Part shown: positions 27,001-36,330 of the stretch, in pieces
Numbering within the stretch: position 1 is the stretch's first letter
How the letters are laid out: every line of letters begins with the position of its first letter
Assembly: GCF_019968905.1 (NCBI RefSeq)
Contig: NZ_CP079946.1
Location: 8,281,356-8,345,355, forward strand
Direction of reading: 5' to 3'
Length of the DNA: 64,000 bases
Origin: Corallococcus sp. EGB
GTDB lineage: Bacteria; Myxococcota; Myxococcia; Myxococcales; Myxococcaceae
Made by a program: the position numbers and the translations under genes
The notes under the pieces: generated by a model
Databases searched by the model: none
What the model saw: the letters and a program-made list of their open reading frames with translations, nothing else
What the model was told of the DNA's origin: nothing

Positions 27001-30000
27001 TGGCCCAGCCGCAGCCACGTGCGCACGCGCACCGGCACCGGCAGCGAGTCGCCGCCCAGCGCCAGCACCCGGCGGTCATACGGCTGCGCGGCGGCGGGGC
27101 CTCCGCCCTGGGCGGCCAGCTCCGCGCGAGCGCAGAGGGCGTCCACGTCGCCGCCCGCGCGGCCCAGATAGTCATCGAAGGCCTCGGCGGCCCTGAGCGC
27201 TTCACCCGCGTCCAGCAGGCGCTGGGCCCGCTCCCGCAGCAGGGGCAGCGCCTCCGTGGGCGACACGGCCTCCGCGCGCTGGCCCAGCAGGTCCGCCAGC
27301 CGGCGCACGTCTCCGGCGGCGCGCTCGCGCACGTGCTGGAAGGCCTCCGCGTTGGCGGGGTCCAGCTCGAAGGCGCGGTCCTCGCAGAGGATGGCGCGCT
27401 CGCGGGCCCCCTCTTCGCGGAAGGCGCGCGCGGCGGCCAGGTAGCTCCTGGCGGCCTCGGTGGGCGTCTGGCGCTCGGCGCGGCGGAGCATCAGCTCGGC
27501 CAGGGCCTGGCGCTCGTCGTTCTCCTCCAGGAAGGCGCGGTGGCGCGTGAAGACGGGCTCCTGGAATGGATCCGCCTCCAGGAGGATGGCGTCGAACTCC
27601 GCGGCGTCCGCGGGGCGGCGCACCTGGTGCAACAGCTCCGCCGCCTGCGCGGTCAGGTTCAGGTCGTCCGGCTTCGCGGCGCGCGCGGCGATGAGCGCGG
27701 CGGCGGCGGCCTCCGGCTTGTTCGCGCGGTCGCGGTAGAGGACCGCGGCCTGCAGGAGCAGCGCGGCGTGACGGTCGGCGTCGAGCTCCGACTCCGCGCA
27801 CTCCTCGTACCACGCGGCCAGCTCCGCGAGCCGGCCGTCCCGCTCCAGCAGCTCCGCGAGCAGGTTCTCCGCTTCGGTGAGCCACCGGTCCTGGCGCAGG
27901 GCCTGGCGCAGGAAGCCCTCCGCCTTCGGCGCGTCCGCGAGCTCCCCCAGGTGCAGACGGGCCAGGCGCAGCAGCACCGCCGCGCCCTCGCGCGTGCCCG
28001 TCATCCGGGGCAGCGCGCGCTCCCACCAGCGCGCTTCGGCGGAGGCGTCGTCGCGGCGCTCGGCCAGGGCCGCGCCCATGCGCGCGGTGTCCAGCTCCGC
28101 GGCGAACCCGAAGGCGCGCTCCAGCGAGGCCTCGGCCGCGTTCAGGTCCAGCTTCACGTCGCGCAGCAGCTCCGCGCGGCGGCGCTCGCACGCGGCGGCC
28201 TCCGCGTTGCGGTCTTCATCGGCCAGCAGGTCGCGGGCGTTGGCGAGCGCGCGCAGCGCCTCGTCCGCGCGGCCCAGCGACTCGGCGAGCCGGGCCTCCT
28301 CGTCGTAGGCCGTGAGCGCGGCGTCCACGTCCCCGGCCTGGAGGCTGAGCGCGGCCACCGGCTGGAGCTCCGCCAGCAGCTCCGACGTGCGGCCCGTCTC
28401 GCGGTAGAGCGCGACGAGCCGGCGGCGCAGCGGGAGCGGCTCCTTCGCCATCTTCGCCGCGTGCGAGAGCAGCGACGCCGCGATGCCCGCGTCCGCCAGC
28501 GCCGCGCGCGCCTGCTCCGCCAGCGACACCAGCCGCGCGACGGTGTCCTCGGACGGCGCCAGCACGCGCGCGTGGGCGACGCGCACCTCGAAGGCGCCGC
28601 GCGGGTCGTCGCGCTCCAGCAGCGCGGCGAGCCGCTCCACGGCGCGCTCGCACAGCGGACGCTGCGTGAGCAGATACCGGTACGCGGCCACCGCGCGCTT
28701 CACGTCGCCGGCCTGCTCCGCCAGGTCGCCCAGGCGAAGGCTCATGGCCTCCGCCACCTCCGGAGCCGCGCGGAAGTCCGCCGCCTGGACCAGGGCCTCC
28801 TGCAACGGCAGGGCTTCGCGGACCGCGCCGCGCAGGTAGAGCAGGTCCGCCAGCGTGGCCAGGTCCTCGCCCTTCGCGGGCACCCGCTCATGCGCGCGAC
28901 GCGCCAGGGCCAGCGCCCGGTCCAGCTCCTGGGCCTGCCGCGCGTAGGTGACGCCTTCGCGCAGCAGCGCCGCGGCCTCGGCGGCTTCGGCGTCCTCCGC
29001 CGCGGCCTCGAGCAGCCCCGCGGCTTCCAGCAGCTCGCCGCGACCGGCCACCAGCGACACCAGCCGGCGGCGCACCGCCGCGTCCGCCGGGGTCAGCCGC
29101 AGCGCCTGTCGCAGCGCGGCCTCGGCGGGCGCGCCGTGCCCCAGCCGGTCGAGATAGAGGCTCGCCAGCTCCGAGTACAGCGACGCGGCGACGGCGGGCG
29201 ACGCGTGGGGCGCCTCGGCGGCGAGCAACTCCGCGAGCCGGGCCCAGTCCTCCAGGTCGCGCAGCACGCGCTGCAACGCCTGCGTGGCTTCCTCGTGGCG
29301 CGGCGCCAGGGTGAGCGCGGCTTCCAGGTCGCTCGCGGCGGCCTCGCGCTCGCCACGGCCTTCCAACAGGGAGGCGCGCAGGAGGAGCGCCTCCACGCGG
29401 CGGGCGGTGGGCCCCTGGCGCGCGGCCTCGGCCAGCGCGGCGGCTTCGTCCGCGGGATTGCCTTCGCGGCGGGCCAGCTCCGCCAGTTGGAAGAAGGCAT
29501 CGCACCGCGCGTCGGCGGACGGCTCCAGCGCGATGGCGGCACGCAGCGCGTCCCCAGCGGAGGCGCGCTCGTCCTTCTCCAGCAGGACGGTGGCCAGGGC
29601 CAGCAGCCGCTCCCGGGCGCGGGCGCCCAGGCTGGCGTCGGCGGCGACGGCGCGGCGCCACGCGTCCAGTTCGGCGGGCGCGTCCGACGCCTCGCGCGCC
29701 AGCTCCGCCAGCATCAGGAGCAGCGGCGCGGGACGGCGCGACAGCTTCGCGGCCTGGGCGCAATCGTCGCGCGCTGGCCCCGTGCGGCCAGCGCTCCGGT
29801 GCAACGCGGCCCGGCGCGCGAGCAGCTCGGCGCGAGCCTCACCCGCCGCGGCGGACACCAGCGTGCCCAGGAGCTCCAGCCGCTCGGACTCCTCTTCCGG
29901 CGTGCCCGTGCCGGGCGGAGGCAGCAGCTCCAGCAGCGCCTGCGCCGCCCACGCGTCCTGCGATTCCTCCGCCAGCAGGCTGCGCAGCGAATCCGCCGCG

Positions 30001-33000
30001 GCGCTCGCGCGGCCCAGGGCGAGGCACAGCTCGGACAGCTCGCGGCGGGCCTGACGGCGGGCGTCGCCGGAGAGGCGCGGCCACAGCTCCACCAGCAGGT
30101 CCGCCAGGGCCTCGCGGGCGCCGGCCTTGCGGTGCAGCGCGGCCAGCTCCAGCCGCGCGTCCAGGTCCTCCGGCGTGCGGGCGCAGTACTCCGCGAGCAG
30201 GCGCCGGGCCGCGTCCGTGCGGTTCGCGCGCACGGCGGCGGTGGCGGCCTTGCGCGTGAGGGCCACGCGCTCGGCCTCGCGCGGGGCATCCACGTCCGCG
30301 GGCGGCAGCGACAGCACCGCTTCGAAATCCTCCAACGCGGCGCGGGCGTCCGTGGGCAGCCGCAGCTCGCCCCGGCGGATGCGCGCGGGCGCGAACGTCG
30401 CGTCGCGCTCCAGCGCCTCGGCGAGGAAGGCCTCTTCGCGGCTCGTGCCCGCGGCCAGCAGCGACGCGCGGAAGAGCAGCTTCGCGCCCGCCCGGGCATC
30501 CGGCACCAGCGTGGCCCGCCGCGCGTACAGCCGCGCCGCCTCCAGCTTCTCGCCGCGCTCCAGCTCCAGCTCGGCCAGCGCCTCCAGCACCTCCGCGGCG
30601 AGCGGCCCCTCGGGGCTGGCCTCCAGCGCGGAGGCCAGGCGCATCAACGCGGCGGCCTTCTCCCCGCGCTCCAGCAGCGCGCGAGCACTCTGGAGGAACA
30701 GCGGCGCCGCCTCCTCCGCCCGGTCCGCGCCCGCCAGCGCCTGCGCGCGCGTGGCCCACAGCTCGGCCAGCGCCTGCGTCTCACCGGCCTCCGTGTAGAG
30801 GGCCTCCAGCCGCGTGGCGAGCTGGTCGTCCAGCCGCCGCAGCGGGAACGCCTGCGCGTACGCTGCGATGGCGCCCTCGCGGTCTCCCAGGAGCTCACAC
30901 GCACGGCCCAGCCGCGCGCGCACGTCCGCCAGCTTCTCCGGGGCCGCGGTGCGCGGCAGCGTGGCCAGCAGCGACTCCAGCGCGCGCCGGGCGTGCTCGG
31001 GCCGCTCGCAGCGCAGGCTCAGGTCCGCCAGGTCCAGCAGCACCGCCGCGTCCGGAGCCAGCCGGGCGGCCTTCTCCAGCGCCACCAGCGCGTCGCCCAC
31101 GCGACCCAGCCGCGCTTCCAGCACGCCGGCCAGCTCCCGCAGCGCCGCCGCCGCCAGCCGCTTGTCGCCCTGCGCCTCCGCGACCCGCGCGCGGTCCTCC
31201 AGCGCCGTAGCGAGTCCCGCCAGGTCGGAGCGCTTGCGCTGCAACGCGCACAGCTCGCCCAGCGACGGCAGGTCGTCCGGCTCCGCGCGCAGCACCTCCT
31301 GCAACGCGTGCACGGCGAGGTCCAGATCGAACGCGAGGTCGCGCGCGGCCACCGCGAGCCGGCGGTACTTCTGCGCCCGCTCCTTCGGCTCCACCGTCAG
31401 CCGCGCCAGCGCCGCGAGGCAGCGGGTCAGCTGCGCGCCGTCGCGTCGAGCCTCGGCCAGCGCGAGCAGCGACTCCAGCGCGGGCCGGTGGTCGCCGTCC
31501 GCCTCCAGCGCGAGCGTGAGCAGCTTGTCGGCCTTGTCCGCCTGCTGGAGCTTGCCCCGGTACAGCTCGCCCGCCTCGGCCCACAGCGCGGCGCGGGCCT
31601 TCGGCTCCTCCTTGAGGGCGGCGGCCTTCTCCAGCGCCTCGGCCAGCTCCTGCGAGCGGCCGGTGACGCGGAAGTACGGGATCAGCTCATCCAGCGCCAC
31701 CGCGTCGCGCGGATCCAACGCGAGCGCCGCTTCCAGGTGCTCGCGCGCGCGCGCCGGGTCCCCCAGCTTCGTGCGCGACAGCCGCGCCAGCGCGTGGTGG
31801 CTCTCATGCGCGGCGTGACGCACGCTCTCCGAGCGCGGCGCCGGCCCCGCCAGCTCCAACGCCTGCTGATAGCCGCTCAGGGCCTCCTGCAACCGGCCCA
31901 GCCCTTCCGCCACCCGCGCGGAGGCGAACAGCGGCTCCGGCTCACCGGGCAGCAGCGACACGGCCTCGCGGTAGCGCAGCAGCGCGTTCTCCGGCTGCTT
32001 CAGGCCCTCTTCCCACACGCGGCCCGCGAGCAGGTCCGCCTGCCCCACGCGGTCCAGCTCGTGGCGCGCCATGGACACTTCGCGCAGCCGGTCCAGCGCC
32101 TTCAACGCGCGCAGGTGCTCACCGCCGCGGTGGCACAGCTCCCCGAGCAACAGCAGCGCGTCCGGCTGATCCGGCGACAGGCGCAGCGCGGCCTCGCAGT
32201 GCAGCCGGGCCCCCGCGATGTCGTCCTCCGTCTGCGCGCACAGCCGCGCCAGGTGCACGTGCGCGTCCGCGGCCTCCAACGGGTCGCGCGCCAGCGCCGC
32301 GAGCCGCCGGTACGCCCGCACCGCGCCCGCCCGGTCGCGCGCCTGGTCCGACGCGCGCGCCAGCGCCTTCAACGACGGCAGGTGGTCCGGCTTGAGCCCC
32401 AGCAGCTCATGCAGCGCCTTCACCGCCACCTGGGGCGCGGTGTCCCGCGAGGAGCGCGCGGCGGCCTCGGCGGCGAAGAACGCGGCGGCCTCTTCCGACG
32501 TGCGGCGGGCCAGCGCGCACAGCGCCAGGTAGCGCTCCGCCGCGCGGGCCCCCTCGCCCCGGCGCTCGCGCACCACGGCCTCACCCCACAGCGCCGCGGG
32601 GCTGCGGTCGCGACGGCGCGACAGCGTGGCCGCCACATCCAGCGCCAGGTCATGCGCCTGCGGATCCGCCACGAGCAGCGCCAGCAAACGCTCCGCCGCG
32701 AACGGGTGCGCGTCCTGCGCGTCACCGGCCTGGAGGTACGCCTGCCGCGCCTCCGCGAGCCGTCCCTGCGCGACCAGTCCTTCCGCGTCCGCGAAGGCCC
32801 GCGCGCCCTCCAGCGCCAGCATCAGCTCTTCATCCGGCGCGGCGGGCGGCGGCAAGCCTCCGGCGGCGAAGCGCAGCCGCAGGCCGGTGCTGGAGACCTC
32901 CGCCGCGGACAGGCGCGCGGTGTCCAGCGTGGGCACCTTGTAGCCCCGGCTCAGCGCGGCCAGCTCGCACAGCGCGGGCAGCACGCGCGTGGAGAAGCCG

Positions 33001-33542
33001 GTGGCGCCGCGCACCTCCACGTCCGGCAACAGGCCCAGCGCGCCCACGGCCTCCGACAACAGGCCCGGCAGCTGCACCGACGGCGTGGCGGAGAAGCCAT
33101 ACAGCCGCACGTCGTAGAGATAGACGGCCAGCTTGTCCCCGTCCGCGTCGAAGGCGATCTTGAACGTGAACGGCGTGCGCTCGGGCGCGGGCAGCCGGCC
33201 CTGGCCCTCCAGGTAGCCGGGGCGGAAGTGCAGCCGCAGCTCCTCCACGCCCGCGAGCCGCCCGGCCAGCTCCGCCACCTTGCGCGTGACGAGGTCCGCG
33301 TCGACCGTCAGCTCCAGGAAGCCGAAGAGCAGCTTCTTGCGCTGGTAGCGCGTGGCGCCCGCGCTGACGTTGAACGGGAAGCTGACGTCCGGAATCTGCA
33401 GCGCGAAGTCCGCGATGCGCAGCCCGGGCTGGACCTCCAAGGCCGGAAAGCCCACGAACGCACGCCGATCCAACAGGCGCAGCTCGGGGGCGGCGCCGGA
33501 TGCGGGCGCGGCGGGCTTGGGGGACTCGCTATCGGTGGCCAT
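24003..33542 (-). CDS. giant TPR-repeat protein (3179 aa)
   Basis: A single 9.5-kb frame without interruption. Residues from about 20 to 260 form a beta-rich domain (LRIADFALQIPDVSFPFNV, LELTVDADLVTRKVAELAG, FTFKIAFDADGDKLAVYLY), followed by roughly 2700 residues of helical TPR-type repeats (for example LRYREAVSLLPGEPEPLFAS, YRETGRTSELLAELQPVA), strongly enriched in Ala, Leu, Arg and Glu. The final 150 residues differ again (DALVLGAGALGCFGAVELGW). No signal peptide or membrane helix was seen, so it is probably cytosolic, a large scaffold. The opposite strand is open across the whole gene (see rejected items). It is divergent from the kinase-cyclase gene at 33711. Function unknown. Confidence 0.88.
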   Translation of the reverse strand: MATDSESPKPAAPASGAAPELRLLDRRAFVGFPALEVQPGLRIADFALQIPDVSFPFNVSAGATRYQRKKLLFGFLELTVDADLVTRKVAELAGRLAGVEELRLHFRPGYLEGQGRLPAPERTPFTFKIAFDADGDKLAVYLYDVRLYGFSATPSVQLPGLLSEAVGALGLLPDVEVRGATGFSTRVLPALCELAALSRGYKVPTLDTARLSAAEVSSTGLRLRFAAGGLPPPAAPDEELMLALEGARAFADAEGLVAQGRLAEARQAYLQAGDAQDAHPFAAERLLALLVADPQAHDLALDVAATLSRRRDRSPAALWGEAVVRERRGEGARAAERYLALCALARRTSEEAAAFFAAEAAARSSRDTAPQVAVKALHELLGLKPDHLPSLKALARASDQARDRAGAVRAYRRLAALARDPLEAADAHVHLARLCAQTEDDIAGARLHCEAALRLSPDQPDALLLLGELCHRGGEHLRALKALDRLREVSMARHELDRVGQADLLAGRVWEEGLKQPENALLRYREAVSLLPGEPEPLFASARVAEGLGRLQEALSGYQQALELAGPAPRSESVRHAAHESHHALARLSRTKLGDPARAREHLEAALALDPRDAVALDELIPYFRVTGRSQELAEALEKAAALKEEPKARAALWAEAGELYRGKLQQADKADKLLTLALEADGDHRPALESLLALAEARRDGAQLTRCLAALARLTVEPKERAQKYRRLAVAARDLAFDLDLAVHALQEVLRAEPDDLPSLGELCALQRKRSDLAGLATALEDRARVAEAQGDKRLAAAALRELAGVLEARLGRVGDALVALEKAARLAPDAAVLLDLADLSLRCERPEHARRALESLLATLPRTAAPEKLADVRARLGRACELLGDREGAIAAYAQAFPLRRLDDQLATRLEALYTEAGETQALAELWATRAQALAGADRAEEAAPLFLQSARALLERGEKAAALMRLASALEASPEGPLAAEVLEALAELELERGEKLEAARLYARRATLVPDARAGAKLLFRASLLAAGTSREEAFLAEALERDATFAPARIRRGELRLPTDARAALEDFEAVLSLPPADVDAPREAERVALTRKAATAAVRANRTDAARRLLAEYCARTPEDLDARLELAALHRKAGAREALADLLVELWPRLSGDARRQARRELSELCLALGRASAAADSLRSLLAEESQDAWAAQALLELLPPPGTGTPEEESERLELLGTLVSAAAGEARAELLARRAALHRSAGRTGPARDDCAQAAKLSRRPAPLLLMLAELAREASDAPAELDAWRRAVAADASLGARARERLLALATVLLEKDERASAGDALRAAIALEPSADARCDAFFQLAELARREGNPADEAAALAEAARQGPTARRVEALLLRASLLEGRGEREAAASDLEAALTLAPRHEEATQALQRVLRDLEDWARLAELLAAEAPHASPAVAASLYSELASLYLDRLGHGAPAEAALRQALRLTPADAAVRRRLVSLVAGRGELLEAAGLLEAAAEDAEAAEAAALLREGVTYARQAQELDRALALARRAHERVPAKGEDLATLADLLYLRGAVREALPLQEALVQAADFRAAPEVAEAMSLRLGDLAEQAGDVKRAVAAYRYLLTQRPLCERAVERLAALLERDDPRGAFEVRVAHARVLAPSEDTVARLVSLAEQARAALADAGIAASLLSHAAKMAKEPLPLRRRLVALYRETGRTSELLAELQPVAALSLQAGDVDAALTAYDEEARLAESLGRADEALRALANARDLLADEDRNAEAAACERRRAELLRDVKLDLNAAEASLERAFGFAAELDTARMGAALAERRDDASAEARWWERALPRMTGTREGAAVLLRLARLHLGELADAPKAEGFLRQALRQDRWLTEAENLLAELLERDGRLAELAAWYEECAESELDADRHAALLLQAAVLYRDRANKPEAAAAALIAARAAKPDDLNLTAQAAELLHQVRRPADAAEFDAILLEADPFQEPVFTRHRAFLEENDERQALAELMLRRAERQTPTEAARSYLAAARAFREEGARERAILCEDRAFELDPANAEAFQHVRERAAGDVRRLADLLGQRAEAVSPTEALPLLRERAQRLLDAGEALRAAEAFDDYLGRAGGDVDALCARAELAAQGGGPAAAQPYDRRVLALGGDSLPVPVRVRTWLRLGHASLASGAFHDAADAFEAVVSLEPEGARGGEALSLLAEVHSRTGNGPGLYRASLQLARRAPDAATEEVLLRRAADLFDDPREAIDALVPLARLRPADAGVIDRAVEGLRALGRHGDLLGIYEAGAEAAGGSRAAELLLAAASVANESLSDADTAWALTRRAAEADPENPSALRALVDGLRARKASTELLAALERLISLTDDADESAVLRLEFAGLARDAGREDAARDALEAVVARGASGAGYADALEALEPLLGDAHARRAEVRVARAELASGEQRVSLLVAAARAFEKAGLLEDALKAAKAAVATEPDLRAALLVAHLHRASGDAPRAARALLQAARLAAPEERPPLLLEAAGLWEKAGEMGEALEVIERIATDAPDMLSASELSERFARLGAFARAVDVGFAPAMAAGEYTDALAMAAQAGDVPRTRVALWALSAQPDADPAHAHALADGLREDAEWEGLLELAALSYERDAASAVALRDEVLRARPAPVLARLRALEELGGEPGLAARLMLLLPELGLEPESLAEEVLTRVRALPGNARLESLAFAADGWPARREELLRERYALELELGRLESAERTLALIAQDTNDAKARALLHLERGELLQGPLAQPAEAREAFEAALSDDADNLAAVQALLALVDEARESTVFLTLADTLAKLAGPDAWAPYRERLADAFEAQQRWAEAATQLEQLADTDERLARRVKLAEARGLVGEALRLRERLTQDPAELEGILRGYMDAQLVGPAVRLAERLADAGQLTPALTRWVTERLSPSPDGAVLAVRFWPALLREKWPDVDGWTLYAEALHALGRPEAERTDGIGAALVGSDAPAPRAPVSRLERPAQDFQHPEPAGLVPVTEASLARLHVALRPVLQSLGAEGVRVSVDPRGGVEAYLTSPDALVLGAGALGCFGAVELGWLCALALALGSEGVELTRPGAVLAWEAAAVAAWRAMPASLAAGRVLARLDSDVRGGDPAGVDVGAVLARSEAFRQLALASLDA

Positions 33543-33710
33543 CGGTGAGGGTTCGGGAGGCTACCATGACCCCTAAGCCCTGGAATTTTTAGGCAAACCC
33601 TTGCCTGGGAGGCAGGCGGCGGGGCACGGCATACCCAGGCGTTTCCCAGGTGATTCCGTCCCAGAGGAACGTCATGCGCCCAAGGCGGAAGCCGTGCAAG
33701 ATGCCGCGCC

Positions 33711-36167
33711 GTGCTGGCCCCCGACGCACTGGTCCTCGACGGTCGATTCCGGGTTCTCAAGCCCCTGGGCTCTGGGGGCATGGGTGAGGTGTACCTGGGC
33801 GAACAGGTCTCCCTGGGCCGCAAGGTCGCCATCAAGGTCCTCCACCACGACCTGCACGCACAGGCCGGCATGGCCGAGCGTTTCAAACGCGAAGCCCGCC
33901 TCCTCTCCGCGGTGGAGCACCCGGCGGTGGTGCGCATCGTGGACTTCGGCCAGTCCGGTGACGCCGCGTGCCTGGTCATGGAGTTCGTGGAGGGGCAGAG
34001 CCTCCATGACGCGCTCCAGGGCGGCCCGCTGTTCGCGCCCCGGGCGCTGGCGCTGCTCCAGCAGCTGGCGGAAGGCCTGGCCGCCATCCACGACAAGGGC
34101 ATCATCCACCGCGACCTGAAGCCGGAGAACGTCCTCATCTCCCCGTCCGCGCGAGGGGAGCAGGCGCGGCTGTTGGACTTCGGCATCGCGCGGCTGGTGG
34201 AGCCCGAGGCGGGCAGCGCGCTCAGCCAGGTGGGCGTGGTGCTGGGCACGCCGGAGTACCTGTCCCCGGAGCAGGCCGTGGGCGCGAAGGTGGACACGCG
34301 CAGCGACCTGTACTCCTTCGGGGTGCTGGCCTACCGCGTGCTGTCCGGACGGCTGCCGTTCGACGGGCCCTCGCCGCGCCACTTCCTGTCGCAGCACGCC
34401 TCGCACGCGCCGCTGCCGCTGGACCGCGCGGCCCCGCAGCTGTCGCGCTACGTGGGGCTGCTGTCGCTGGTGATGCGGCTGTTGGACAAGGACCCGGCGA
34501 AGCGTCCGCAGACGGCGAACGAGCTGGCGGACGCGCTGGGGCTGGCGCACGCGGCGCTGATGGCGTTCACCCCCAGTCAGGGCACGCCGGTGGTCTCCAC
34601 GAACCTGACGCCCTCCAGCGGGACGGCGGCGTTCGGCGTGAACCCCGCGGCGCCGGCGGTCCCCGGTTCGGGCACGGCGGCGTTCGGCGTGCCCCCCGCG
34701 GCGCCCGCGAGCCCGGGCTCCGGCACGGCGGCGTTCGGCGTGGCGCAGGCGCCGGGGGGCCCTTCCGTGACGGCGCCCCCGGCGCAGTCGGCGCCGCGCA
34801 CGGGCACGGCGGCGTTCGGCACGGCCCGCATCTCGGGCTCGCTGGGGGCGGTGACGGGCGGCGCGGCGGTGACGAAGGCCCAGAACGTGACGGTGATGCT
34901 CACCGACATCCAGGGCTTCACCGACCGGATGAGCCGGCAGACGCACGAGGAGAACGCGCGGATGCTGGACACGCACGACCGGCTGCTGATGCCGCTGGTG
35001 CGCGAGCACGACGGACGGCTGGTGCAGAAGCGCGGCGACGCGCTGCTCGCGGTCTTCCGCGCCCCTTCCGCCTCCATCCGCTGCGGCATGGCCATGCAGC
35101 AGGCGCTGTGGCGCTACAACCAGACGGTGCCGGACGAGCACCAGCTCCACATCCGCGTGTGCCTGCACTCGGGCGAGGTGCTGGTGACCAACGACGCGGT
35201 GCTCGGCGAGCCGATGGAGGTCGTGAAGGCGGTGGAGCACGTGGCCGCCGCCGACGAGGTGACCTTCACCGAGGCCGTGAACATGGTGCGCAACCGCGCC
35301 GAGGCCCCCGCCGAGCCCTGTGGCACCATTCCCCTGCCCGGACGCGATGAGAAGGTGCAGTTGTACCGGGTGACGCGCGCGACGGAGGGCTCGCCGTTCG
35401 GCGCGGTGCTGGGCCTCCCCGAGCCTGGGACCCGGGTGTCGCCGCTCGCGGGCCTGCGCACGAAGGCGAGCCAGGGCGTGGCCTTCCTTCGGCAGCGTCC
35501 GCGCGTGATGGCGGGTGCCGGCGGAGCGCTGGCGCTGGTGGTCGCGGGTGCCGCCTGGATGGCGCACGCGAATGATCCACGGGTGCAGGCGCGAGCCCTG
35601 CTGAAGGACGGCAAGCCCAGGGAAGCGCTTCAGCGGTTGGATGCGCCCGGCGCGCCGAAGGACGCGGAGACGACCCGGCTGCGCGCGGCGGCGAAGCACA
35701 TGGCGGGCGCGCACAACGACGAGCACGCCCTCATCCAGGGCCTGGACAAGGAAGGCCGGGACGCCGTGGAGGCGCAGCTCCTGGACGGGCTGGCCGAGGA
35801 CTTCGGAGACAACGAGAAGGACCTCTCCGCGCGCCGGGCCCTGGAGGCGCTGCCCGTCACGACGGTGCGCGCCCACTTCGAGTCCCTGGCCCGGGGAGCA
35901 CCCTCGACGAAGCAGTGGGGCGCGCTGCGCTATCTGGACTCGAAGGCCACCGAGGGCCTGGACTGGGTGCGGCTCTACTCCGCGTCGTTGGCCTCCAGCG
36001 ACTGCGCCGTGCGCACGAAGTCCGCCTTGCGGCTGGCGAGCCTGGGCGACCCCAGCGCCCTGCCCGCCCTCACGCGCGCGGCGGAGACCCCTCCAAGCGG
36101 CAAGGCCTGCAACCCGCAGACGTTCAACCGGGCCGTCGAGGAACTGAAGAAGAAGTCCGCGCCCTGA
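33711..36167 (+). CDS. Ser/Thr kinase fused to a class III nucleotide-cyclase-like domain
   Basis: An 818-residue fusion. Kinase (about 12-278): GSGGMGEV (20-27), Lys42, HRDLKPEN (133-140), DFG (157-159), GTPEYLSPEQA. Linker (300-390): four copies of GTAAFG. Cyclase homology domain (391-560): metal-binding Asp399 in LTDIQGF and Asp443 in KRGDALLAVF, and Lys440, which fits adenine, are kept. But the Asn-x-x-x-Arg pair that stabilises the transition state is replaced (GEPMEVVKAVE: Glu503, Ala507), so catalysis is doubtful; it may bind nucleotide only. A membrane helix lies near 595-615, then an Ala-rich TPR/HEAT-like tail. Start is GTG at 33711. Its promoter is shared with the divergent giant gene in a 168-bp gap. 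Confidence 0.88.
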   Translation: MLAPDALVLDGRFRVLKPLGSGGMGEVYLGEQVSLGRKVAIKVLHHDLHAQAGMAERFKREARLLSAVEHPAVVRIVDFGQSGDAACLVMEFVEGQSLHDALQGGPLFAPRALALLQQLAEGLAAIHDKGIIHRDLKPENVLISPSARGEQARLLDFGIARLVEPEAGSALSQVGVVLGTPEYLSPEQAVGAKVDTRSDLYSFGVLAYRVLSGRLPFDGPSPRHFLSQHASHAPLPLDRAAPQLSRYVGLLSLVMRLLDKDPAKRPQTANELADALGLAHAALMAFTPSQGTPVVSTNLTPSSGTAAFGVNPAAPAVPGSGTAAFGVPPAAPASPGSGTAAFGVAQAPGGPSVTAPPAQSAPRTGTAAFGTARISGSLGAVTGGAAVTKAQNVTVMLTDIQGFTDRMSRQTHEENARMLDTHDRLLMPLVREHDGRLVQKRGDALLAVFRAPSASIRCGMAMQQALWRYNQTVPDEHQLHIRVCLHSGEVLVTNDAVLGEPMEVVKAVEHVAAADEVTFTEAVNMVRNRAEAPAEPCGTIPLPGRDEKVQLYRVTRATEGSPFGAVLGLPEPGTRVSPLAGLRTKASQGVAFLRQRPRVMAGAGGALALVVAGAAWMAHANDPRVQARALLKDGKPREALQRLDAPGAPKDAETTRLRAAAKHMAGAHNDEHALIQGLDKEGRDAVEAQLLDGLAEDFGDNEKDLSARRALEALPVTTVRAHFESLARGAPSTKQWGALRYLDSKATEGLDWVRLYSASLASSDCAVRTKSALRLASLGDPSALPALTRAAETPPSGKACNPQTFNRAVEELKKKSAP

Positions 36168-36330
36168 TCCGCCGGACCTCTCGAGGACCTCGGCGTGGCT
36201 TCACGGACGCGTGTGTGTCACGCAGACCACGCGCTGCACGGGACATCCCTGCCAGCGCGCGGCGGATCCGTTGTGCATACCGCTTGCACTCGCGACGGGC
36301 CTTCCCTGCTGTTCCCCTCACAGGAACCCC

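Noticed and set aside
23988-33548. Plus-strand open frame of 3186 codons antisense to the giant TPR gene
   Set aside because: High GC with G/C third positions removes stops on the opposite strand. Its product is Arg/Gln/His/Gly-rich without folded motifs, while the minus strand gives clear TPR units.
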